This document shows positions 1 through 5,322 of a stretch of 12,611 nucleotides of DNA, one piece after another. The stretch comes from Tannerella sp. GTDB taxonomy: Bacteria; Bacteroidota; Bacteroidia; Bacteroidales; Tannerellaceae. The position numbers and the translations under genes are program-made. The stretch covers positions 1 through 12,611 of the forward strand of contig JAITPH010000024.1 in assembly GCA_031289515.1 (NCBI GenBank). Reading direction: 5' to 3'. Each line of letters opens with the position of its first letter. Within the stretch, counting starts at the first letter, position 1. A model generated the notes under the pieces. The model ran no database searches and was not told the origin of the DNA. It worked only from the letters and a program-made list of their open reading frames with translations.

Positions 1-383
1 TGTTCGGGCAGGCTTTCGAGCGTTTTCCGGATTATGTCCTGAATGTCGGCTGCAAAGACGATTTCCGGATCACATGCCGTGAGGGTAGAGATGCGTAATT
101 CCAGTTCGCGCTGTCCGTATTCGACGAGCGTATCTATCGTTTTTTGCTTGACGGTTTCATGTTTCAGGTAATCCAGCGCCTTGTGTTTCATTATCGTGAA
201 AAGAAGCGTTTTTGGATTGTCAATCTCCTGAGTTTTAGATATTTCCCATAGCTTAATAAGAGCCTCGGAAGAAATATCCTCTGCAACCCAATCATCATGA
301 ACGTACGACTTCACAAACAGGAAGCATCTGTCGTAGTATGATTCGAAGAATCTTTTGAATCCCGATGGGTGTAGCGTATCCAT
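1..383 (-). CDS. ECF-type RNA polymerase sigma factor (C-terminal part outside window)
   Basis: Reading the minus strand from the ATG at 383 gives an open frame of 127 residues that runs off the left edge. It starts MDTLHPSGFKRFFESYYD. Residues about 12-80 look like sigma region 2: a helix with YYDRCFLFVKSYV, then AEDISSEALIKLWE, which matches the core-binding and -10-recognition helices of ECF factors. From about residue 103 the text DPEIVFAADIQDIIRKTLESLPE begins region 4, but its helix-turn-helix lies outside. Such factors direct RNA polymerase to a small regulon. In Bacteroidota they often sit next to a FecR-type anti-sigma factor and outer-membrane uptake genes, which cannot be checked here. 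The start is set by an in-frame TAA a few codons upstream. The ATG follows the stop of the short dinD gene by one base, so translation is probably coupled. I see no separate promoter in front of it. Confidence 0.88.
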   Translation of the reverse strand, partial: MDTLHPSGFKRFFESYYDRCFLFVKSYVHDDWVAEDISSEALIKLWEISKTQEIDNPKTLLFTIMKHKALDYLKHETVKQKTIDTLVEYGQRELELRISTLTACDPEIVFAADIQDIIRKTLESLPE

Positions 384-384
384 T

Positions 385-828
385 TCAAGCTCTTAATTTG
401 TCTCTTGTTTCCAATCGCGACATCAGGTTCAAACGCTCTTCGATAAGTTCGATTTTGCGGGTCTGAATGGCGAAATAACTTTGTGCGAACGCTATTTCTT
501 CTTTCTTCGGATCGCCGTTTTGCGCTATCAGATAACAGGCATAGCGAGTGAGCATGAAGTCCGTAACTTCGCGTTTTGCACCACTTCCCAACTCGACCAT
601 TTTCGTGACCTCACGAAAATGGTCATCTACATTTATATTCAATGTTTTACATGATTTCGCCGCACGCTGGATTGCAACGATAAAATTCTCCCATCGGGCA
701 TATCCCAGCACGGTCTGCAATTCGCGGGCGAACCGGATTTCTACCTGTTCGCCGTCGTCTTCGTTACCGATGAAATGCGCTATTCCATCAAACGTGGCTT
801 TGTGTCTAATGATACTCTGCTTGTCCAT
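385..828 (-). CDS. dinD: DinD-like DNA-damage-inducible protein, C-terminally truncated
   Basis: The 147-residue product starts MDKQSIIRHK and matches the N-terminal half of DinD. Recognisable blocks are the FARELQTVLGYARWENF segment, DDHFREVTKMVELGSGAKRE at about residues 74-95, and LTRYACYLIAQNGDPKKEEI followed by AQSYFAIQTRKIEL. E. coli DinD is about 270 residues and inhibits RecA filament activity; this protein stops after ETRDKLRA, where relatives continue for roughly another 120-130 residues. The stop TGA is one base before the sigma factor's ATG. The ATG at 828 was chosen because the longer frame upstream (to 909) runs through the divergent promoter region. The gene carries a perfect 14-bp inverted repeat. 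It may be a remnant, or a short stand-alone N-terminal domain; activity cannot be judged from sequence. The family call is firm. That this is a real truncation and not a natural short form is inference. Confidence 0.85.
   Translation of the reverse strand: MDKQSIIRHKATFDGIAHFIGNEDDGEQVEIRFARELQTVLGYARWENFIVAIQRAAKSCKTLNINVDDHFREVTKMVELGSGAKREVTDFMLTRYACYLIAQNGDPKKEEIAFAQSYFAIQTRKIELIEERLNLMSRLETRDKLRA
595..624. repeat. Perfect 14-bp inverted repeat with 2-nt spacer inside dinD
   Basis: The arms GACCATTTTCGTGA (595-608) and TCACGAAAATGGTC (611-624) are exact reverse complements, separated by CC. The flanking bases (594 C, 625 A) do not pair, so the repeat ends there. It lies in the part of dinD that encodes DDHFREVTKMVE. 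As RNA it could form a strong hairpin; as DNA it is a near-continuous palindrome. No T run follows on either strand, so it is not a classical terminator. Confidence 0.95.
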
Positions 829-856
829 ATATGACGTCTTTTTTTTTATTTCGGTG

Positions 857-889
857 CAAATATACGTATTCTTTTTTGAAAACAACGAA
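857..889 (-). promoter_or_regulatory. Likely promoter of dinD (Bacteroidota type)
   Basis: On the minus strand TATATTTG (plus-strand CAAATATA, 857-864) fits the -7 element TAnnTTTG. The -33 element is weaker: TTCG at 886-889 with a 21-nt gap, or GTTG at 883-886 with an 18-nt gap, each one mismatch from TTTG. The -7 element ends 28 nt before the dinD ATG, giving a short A-rich leader. No LexA-like box of a type I recognise is visible. Confidence 0.6.
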
Positions 890-906
890 AATATTTCATA
901 TCTTTG
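875..906 (+). promoter_or_regulatory. Promoter of the yqeY-cstA pair (Bacteroidota type)
   Basis: TTTG at 875-878, a 20-nt gap, and TATCTTTG at 899-906 match the Bacteroidota consensus TTTG-N19-21-TAnnTTTG exactly. Transcription should begin near 912-914, leaving a leader of about 30 nt before the ATG at 942. The -33 element lies between the two elements of the divergent dinD promoter. Confidence 0.8.
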
Positions 907-941
907 CACGACGAATGTTAAAATTTAAAAATACAAATGTT

Positions 942-1394
942 ATGAGTTTATTTGATACTGTCAGCGGCGATATTAAAGCTGCCATGCTGGCGAGAGACAA
1001 GGTGAGGCTTGAGGCTTTGCGCAATGTGAAGAAGTATTTTATAGAAGCGAAGACCGCTCCGGGAGCTAATGATACGCTTGCCGACGATGCTGCGTTGAAG
1101 ATTATTCAGAAGTTGGTCAAGCAAGGCAAGGATTCTGCCGAAATATACCTCGGACAAAACCGTTCAGACCTTGCAGATGTAGAACTCGCGCAGGTGCGCG
1201 TACTTGAAGCATATTTGCCGCAACAACTGACGGCGGACGCGCTCGAAGCGGAATTGAAGAAGATAATTTCGGAAACAGGCGCCGCCGGCCCGCAAGATAT
1301 GGGCAAAGTGATGGGTATTGCAACGAAAGCGCTGTCGGGCAAAGCTGAAGGTAAAACGATTTCCGAAACGGTTAAACGCCTGTTAGCGAAATGA
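942..1394 (+). CDS. yqeY: YqeY/GatB-like (tRNA amidotransferase tail-domain) protein
   Basis: The 150-residue product begins MSLFDTVSGDIKAAMLARDK and continues LRNVKKYFIEAKT, the typical opening of the YqeY family. The C-terminal half holds LEAYLPQQLTADALEAEL and GPQDMGKVMGIATKALSGKAEGK, the family's second conserved block, and length is normal. YqeY proteins are cytosolic and resemble the tRNA-binding tail of GatB, the B subunit of Asp-tRNA/Glu-tRNA amidotransferase. Their own function is not settled. An in-frame ATG at 915 exists but lies only 8 nt after the -7 element and adds residues the family lacks, so 942 was preferred. The stop overlaps the start of the next gene (ATGA at 1391-1394), so the two are very likely co-transcribed and translationally coupled. 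Confidence 0.9.
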   Translation: MSLFDTVSGDIKAAMLARDKVRLEALRNVKKYFIEAKTAPGANDTLADDAALKIIQKLVKQGKDSAEIYLGQNRSDLADVELAQVRVLEAYLPQQLTADALEAELKKIISETGAAGPQDMGKVMGIATKALSGKAEGKTISETVKRLLAK

Positions 1395-2836
1395 TTTCGT
1401 TTGTCGGATGTCTGGTCTTTCTTATTGCAGGCTACTTTATTTACGGTAGTCTGATGGAGCGTGTTTTCGCTATCGACACCAAGCGTCCGACGCCTGCATA
1501 CGCGCAGCAGGACGGCGTGGATTATGTTCCGATGTCATGGTGGCGCGTGTTTCTTATACAGTTTCTCAATATTGCGGGGCTTGGCCCGATTTTCGGCGCT
1601 ATCATGGGCATTATGTTCGGCCCCGCCGCTTTTTTGTGGATTGTCGTAGGAACGATATTTGGCGGAGCAGTTCATGACTATTTCTCCGGAATGATGTCCA
1701 TCCGCGAGAAGGGCGCAAGTCTTCCGGAGTTGGTCGGCAAGGAGCTTGGCAAATATATCAAACTCTTCATGCGCCTGTTTTCGCTGTTGTTGATGGTGCT
1801 GGTGGGCGCTGTGTTCATTTCCGGTCCGGCCGGGCTGCTCGCGGGCATGATTCCGACCGTCGGCGCTATCGTTTGGACTGTCCTGATTTTTGCTTATTAC
1901 ATGCTGGCTACGTTGCTTCCGGTGGATAAACTCATCGGCCGCATCTATCCGGTTTTCGGTTTTGCGCTTTTGTTTATGGCGGTAGGAATATTACTCGCCT
2001 TGTTTCTGAACAATGCTCATATTCCCGAATTTGCCGAAGGATTCGCAAACATTCATCCGAATAAGTCATTGCATATCTTTCCGATGATGTTCGTGAGTAT
2101 AGCATGTGGAGCAATATCGGGCTTCCATGCCACGCAGTCGCCTATAATGGCGCGTTGCATAAAAAATGAGAAGTACGGACAGCGCTGTTTCTACGGCGCA
2201 ATGGTTGCCGAAGGCATTGTAGCTTTAATCTGGGCTGCGGCGGCTTCGTCGTTTTTCGGCTCGATTGAAGCGTTGCAGAAGCATGTCGCCGACCTGCCCG
2301 CTACGGCTAACAAGGCAGCCGAAGTCGTTAACGTTATCTCCAAAGACTGGCTTGGCGCTGTCGGCGGATTCCTCGCGATACTCGGCGTCGTTGCCGCTCC
2401 GATTACTTCCGGCGATACCGCCCTTCGCTCCGCAAGGCTTATTGCGGCCGATTTCCTGCATATCGACCAGAAACCCATCGCGAAACGTCTGCTGATTTCG
2501 ATACCGATTTTTGTCCTCACTTTCATTATTCTGCAAATGAATTTCGACGTTCTGTGGCGTTATTTCGCGTGGTGCAATCAGACGCTTGCCGTTTTTACGC
2601 TCTGGACCGTAACCGTTTATTTGTGCCGGAAACGAAAGCTATATGTGATAGCTCTTGTGCCTGCTGTTTTTATGACAATGGTCTGCTCGACGTATATTTT
2701 TGTCGCTCCGAGACCGGAAGGCGCAGGACTGGCTTATCCGGCGTCATTGGCGATCGGAGGAACTGTCACGGTCTTTGTCGTCGCATGTTTCTTTGTCCTG
2801 AAACGGAAGATACGGCGTTCGGCTGTCACTAAGTGA
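1391..2836 (+). CDS. cstA: CstA-family carbon starvation transporter, short form
   Basis: The 481-residue, strongly hydrophobic product is a polytopic inner-membrane protein. CstA hallmarks are visible: AGLGPIFGAIMG (about residues 62-73), GGAVHDYFSGMMSIREKG (91-108), GFHATQSPIMARC in the middle, and TSGDTALRSARLIAADF at about 337-353. E. coli CstA, about 700 residues, is induced by carbon starvation and implicated in uptake of peptides and pyruvate; its paralogue BtsT is a pyruvate/proton symporter. This protein is shorter and looks like the compact form common in anaerobes, with the core transport region kept. The substrate here is inferred only from the family. Its ATG overlaps the stop of yqeY. 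Its 3' end overlaps the fucosidase gene tail to tail by 8 nt. No terminator hairpin is visible after it. Confidence 0.9.
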   Translation: MISFVGCLVFLIAGYFIYGSLMERVFAIDTKRPTPAYAQQDGVDYVPMSWWRVFLIQFLNIAGLGPIFGAIMGIMFGPAAFLWIVVGTIFGGAVHDYFSGMMSIREKGASLPELVGKELGKYIKLFMRLFSLLLMVLVGAVFISGPAGLLAGMIPTVGAIVWTVLIFAYYMLATLLPVDKLIGRIYPVFGFALLFMAVGILLALFLNNAHIPEFAEGFANIHPNKSLHIFPMMFVSIACGAISGFHATQSPIMARCIKNEKYGQRCFYGAMVAEGIVALIWAAAASSFFGSIEALQKHVADLPATANKAAEVVNVISKDWLGAVGGFLAILGVVAAPITSGDTALRSARLIAADFLHIDQKPIAKRLLISIPIFVLTFIILQMNFDVLWRYFAWCNQTLAVFTLWTVTVYLCRKRKLYVIALVPAVFMTMVCSTYIFVAPRPEGAGLAYPASLAIGGTVTVFVVACFFVLKRKIRRSAVTK

Positions 2837-4265
2837 TTTTTTGCAGATAAAGCCCGACGCCGTTCAATACCGGACACGCGAGGGCGTCTTCGATGTTTAT
2901 CCTGATCTTTTGCGCGGTAATCGTCGGAAAACACAGGATTCTCTTATATCCGACAGTCGTTTGCCGGTCGATAAGTTGCCAGTTTTCTCCGTCCCAATAT
3001 TCGACGCTGAAAGCCTTAATTCTCTGACCCAAAGCGATATATTCCTGAAGCGTCAGGCGATTGAAGGTCTTTTCGGCTTTCAAATCCAGCGTTATTGTAG
3101 CTTGAATAACGTTGTCGTCGGCAGCCCAGTACGAATCGTAATTCTCCGTTTCCAGCATCTTGCGGGGGCTGAATTTATTGCTGTTATATCTCACATTGGT
3201 CGCTTTGATGTCTGCTTTTTCAGCCAGATTTTCGGCGAAAATTTCATCCAAAGCCCTGCGAAATTCCATCAATCGGAGTGAATCCGTCGGATGAATACGA
3301 CCTCTTCTGTCCGGCGGCACGTTCAGCAGCAGATTGACATTCCGGCCGACCGAGCTGTAATAAATATCAAGCAAGCGACTGACGGACTTCACTTTATCGT
3401 CGGTTTCGGGACTGTAAAACCAACCCGGACGAATGGTAACGTCGGCTTCTCCCGGAATCCAGTTTTCGCCGTCTATTTCTCCCTTGTTCAGGATTCCTGT
3501 TTTTGGAGCTTTTTCTCCCGGCTCGAATCCCGCAACGTTCAGTTTCGACCAGTTTGTTTCACCTGCTCGCGCAGCTTCGTTTCCTATCCAGCGGCAGCCG
3601 GGGCCTACGTCGCTGAATATCACCGCGTCAGGCTGTAATTCCAAAACCGTCCGATTGAACAGTTCCCAGTCGTATACCTGTTTTTTGCCGTTCGGCCCTT
3701 CTCCGCAAGCGCCGTCAAACCATTGCTCGAAAACTTCGCCGTAATTTCCAAGCACTTCCTTCAGCATGTTTGCGAAAGTCAGGTTATAGTCGTCAGTTCC
3801 GTAGGTAGGATGATTCCTGTCCCAAGGCGAGAGATACACGCCGAATTTCAAATCATATTCGCGGCAAGCGTCCGAAAGCTCTTTCAGGACGTCGCCCTTG
3901 CCGTCTTTCCATTGGCTTTCGCGGACGGTATGCGTACTGAAAGCACTGGGCCACAGGCAAAAACCGTCATGATGTTTGGCGGTGACGATTATTCCTTTCA
4001 TTCCGGCCGCCTTTGCCGTTGCCGCCCATTGCCGGCAGTCCAATTCGGTCGGATTAAACACTTCCGGCTTTTCCTCGCCGCTTCCCCATTCCATATTGGT
4101 AAAGGTGTTCGGGCCAAAGTGCATGAACATATAATACTCCAGCTTTTGCCATTCAAGCTGCTGAGGGGTAGGGGCGGGCGTCAATGCCGCCGGAGGGTCT
4201 TGTTTGCCGCATCCGGCAGACAAGATCAAGGATAAAATTGCAAAATTCTTCAAAAAGTTCGACAT
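2829..4265 (-). CDS. Lipoprotein alpha-L-fucosidase, glycoside hydrolase family 29
   Basis: The 478-residue product starts with a lipoprotein signal peptide: hydrophobic residues 8-16, then the lipobox LSAGC with the lipidated Cys at 19. The GH29 catalytic barrel follows, with MFMHFGPNTFT (46-56), AKHHDGFCLWPS (96-107) and FGVYLSPWD (141-149). EQWFDGACGEG gives the probable nucleophile Asp184. RWIGNEAARAGETNWS (225-240) probably contains the acid/base; Glu230 is my best guess from spacing. IRPGWFYSPE is also typical. The pattern fits the GH29-B group, which acts on alpha-1,3/1,4-linked fucose. After about residue 350 comes a beta-rich domain resembling an F5/8 type C module (KAFSVEYWDGENWQLI). 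It would release fucose from host or dietary glycans in the periplasm or at the surface. The gene has its own promoter and stands alone. The residue after Cys19 is Gly, and no clear surface-export tag follows. Confidence 0.92.
   Translation of the reverse strand: MSNFLKNFAILSLILSAGCGKQDPPAALTPAPTPQQLEWQKLEYYMFMHFGPNTFTNMEWGSGEEKPEVFNPTELDCRQWAATAKAAGMKGIIVTAKHHDGFCLWPSAFSTHTVRESQWKDGKGDVLKELSDACREYDLKFGVYLSPWDRNHPTYGTDDYNLTFANMLKEVLGNYGEVFEQWFDGACGEGPNGKKQVYDWELFNRTVLELQPDAVIFSDVGPGCRWIGNEAARAGETNWSKLNVAGFEPGEKAPKTGILNKGEIDGENWIPGEADVTIRPGWFYSPETDDKVKSVSRLLDIYYSSVGRNVNLLLNVPPDRRGRIHPTDSLRLMEFRRALDEIFAENLAEKADIKATNVRYNSNKFSPRKMLETENYDSYWAADDNVIQATITLDLKAEKTFNRLTLQEYIALGQRIKAFSVEYWDGENWQLIDRQTTVGYKRILCFPTITAQKIRINIEDALACPVLNGVGLYLQKIT
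4199..4224 (-). repeat. Imperfect 11-bp inverted repeat in the fucosidase signal-peptide region
   Basis: CTTGTTTGCCG (4199-4209) and CGGCAGACAAG (4214-4224) are reverse complements with one mismatch and a 4-nt loop. On the transcribed strand the hairpin would begin about 40 nt into the coding region, over the lipobox codons. It may simply reflect coding constraint. Confidence 0.6.
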
Positions 4266-4287
4266 GATAACAGAATTAAAAACATGG

Positions 4288-4318
4288 CAAAGATATGAAA
4301 ATAAATCATAGTATCAAA
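4288..4318 (-). promoter_or_regulatory. Promoter of the fucosidase gene (Bacteroidota type)
   Basis: On the minus strand TTTG (plus-strand CAAA, 4315-4318), a 19-nt gap, and TATCTTTG (plus-strand CAAAGATA, 4288-4295) match the consensus exactly. The start codon lies only 22 nt beyond the -7 element, so the leader is about 15 nt long. Confidence 0.8.
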
Positions 4319-4362
4319 AAAAAATCGCTATATTTGTAGCTTCGCAGCAGAAAAAAAAATCG
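4316..4362 (+). repeat. Two A9TCG tracts flanking the operon promoter
   Basis: The 12-base string A9TCG occurs at 4316-4327 and again at 4351-4362, with starts 35 nt apart. The first lies just upstream of the -7 element of the export operon. The second lies in the predicted leader. A-tracts bend DNA and can act as upstream promoter elements, but chance in A-rich intergenic DNA is possible. Confidence 0.6.
4329..4336 (+). promoter_or_regulatory. Candidate -7 element of the export operon
   Basis: TATATTTG fits TAnnTTTG and faces the ABC ATPase gene. No TTTG lies 19-21 nt upstream; that space is filled by an A9 tract instead. Transcription would start near 4342, giving a leader of about 80 nt before the ATG at 4424, longer than the other leaders here. 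Confidence 0.5.
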
Positions 4363-4380
4363 TCGCGCATTAAACCTTTA

Positions 4381-4397
4381 TTGACAATGCGTGTCAA
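4381..4397. promoter_or_regulatory. Palindrome TTGACA-N5-TGTCAA in the operon leader, possible operator or hairpin
   Basis: TTGACA (4381-4386) and TGTCAA (4392-4397) are exact reverse complements around ATGCG. The site ends 26 nt before the ATPase start codon and lies downstream of the candidate -7 element. It could be a repressor operator of the usual dyad type or a small RNA hairpin. No regulator gene is adjacent, so the role is speculative. Confidence 0.4.
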
Positions 4398-4423
4398 AGA
4401 ATACGTTTTTACTTGAATTACAA

Positions 4424-5317
4424 ATGAGCATATCTATTCGTTCACTAAATAAACGGTATCCCAGCGGGAATCATGCACTGAAAGATATCAACATGGAGAT
4501 ACCGACCGGGATGTTTGGGCTGTTAGGTCCTAATGGAGCCGGCAAGTCTACATTGATGCGTATCCTTGTCGCGTTGATGGAGCCTACGTCCGGCGAAGTC
4601 AATATCTTCGGCTACGACCTGATGAAACAACGCAAAGAAATACGAAACATACTCGGATACCTGCCTCAGGATTTCCGTTTTTTCGCCAAATACAAGACTT
4701 ACGAATTTCTGGATTACGCAGCCCGGCTGTCGGGAATGAATAATGGCTCCAAACGCCGTCAGGCAGTCGATACCATGCTCGAAAGCGTAGGCTTGTTCGA
4801 CGTCAGGGAGCGATATGCCAACAAGCTGTCGGGAGGTATGAAACGTCGTCTCGGCATCGCCCAAGCGCTGATTCATAACCCGAAACTGATAATAGTAGAC
4901 GAGCCGACGACAGGTCTCGATCCCGAAGAGCGCATCCGGTTTCGTAACCTTCTTGCAGAAATAAGCGAAAGAAACGTGACAATAATTCTGTCGACGCACA
5001 TAGTAGGCGATATTTCGAGCAGTTGTAACTGTATGGCGCTGATGAATAAGGGAGAAGTAGCCTTTTTCGGCTCGCCGCAGGAAATGCTTAAAGAATCGGA
5101 AGGCAAGGTATGGAAAATGAAGGTTAGCGGCGATGAGTTGCCGCTTATAGACAAAAAATATCCGGTGATATCGACGATACCGTCCGGAACAGGTTGGGAA
5201 GTGCAGGTAGTCGCCGACGAAGTCGTGGGATACAACGCCGAAAGCTATCCGCCGAATCTCGAACACGCATACGTGTATTATATGGAGCAGAGACTTAATC
5301 GATGGGTTAATGATTGA
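4424..5317 (+). CDS. ABC transporter ATP-binding protein
   Basis: The 297-residue product is a complete single nucleotide-binding domain. It shows Walker A GPNGAGKST (35-43), Q-loop LGYLPQDF with Gln82, signature LSGGMKRR (135-142), Walker B LIIVDEP (155-161), D-loop GLDPEE and the switch His192 in STHIVGD. After about residue 215 a C-terminal extension of about 80 residues follows, as in ABC-2 export ATPases. It powers the permease encoded 5 nt downstream. The open frame extends 11 codons upstream to a GTG at 4391, but that would place the start inside the palindrome. The ATG at 4424 (MSISIRSLNKRYPSG) fits the family. It is the first gene of a five-gene export operon. The substrate is unknown. 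Confidence 0.93.
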   Translation: MSISIRSLNKRYPSGNHALKDINMEIPTGMFGLLGPNGAGKSTLMRILVALMEPTSGEVNIFGYDLMKQRKEIRNILGYLPQDFRFFAKYKTYEFLDYAARLSGMNNGSKRRQAVDTMLESVGLFDVRERYANKLSGGMKRRLGIAQALIHNPKLIIVDEPTTGLDPEERIRFRNLLAEISERNVTIILSTHIVGDISSSCNCMALMNKGEVAFFGSPQEMLKESEGKVWKMKVSGDELPLIDKKYPVISTIPSGTGWEVQVVADEVVGYNAESYPPNLEHAYVYYMEQRLNRWVND

Positions 5318-5322
5318 AAATT

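Noticed and set aside
829..909. Longer dinD start (27 extra codons, beginning at 909)
   Set aside because: It would run through the divergent promoter elements, and the added residues do not resemble the family; the ATG at 828 fits.
3723..4235. Plus-strand frame of 170 codons inside the fucosidase gene
   Set aside because: The minus-strand frame has the lipobox and the GH29 motifs; this one is its shadow.
4523..5266. A 247-codon open frame opposite the ABC ATPase gene
   Set aside because: The opposite strand encodes a complete ATPase with all motifs in order; the antisense product resembles nothing.
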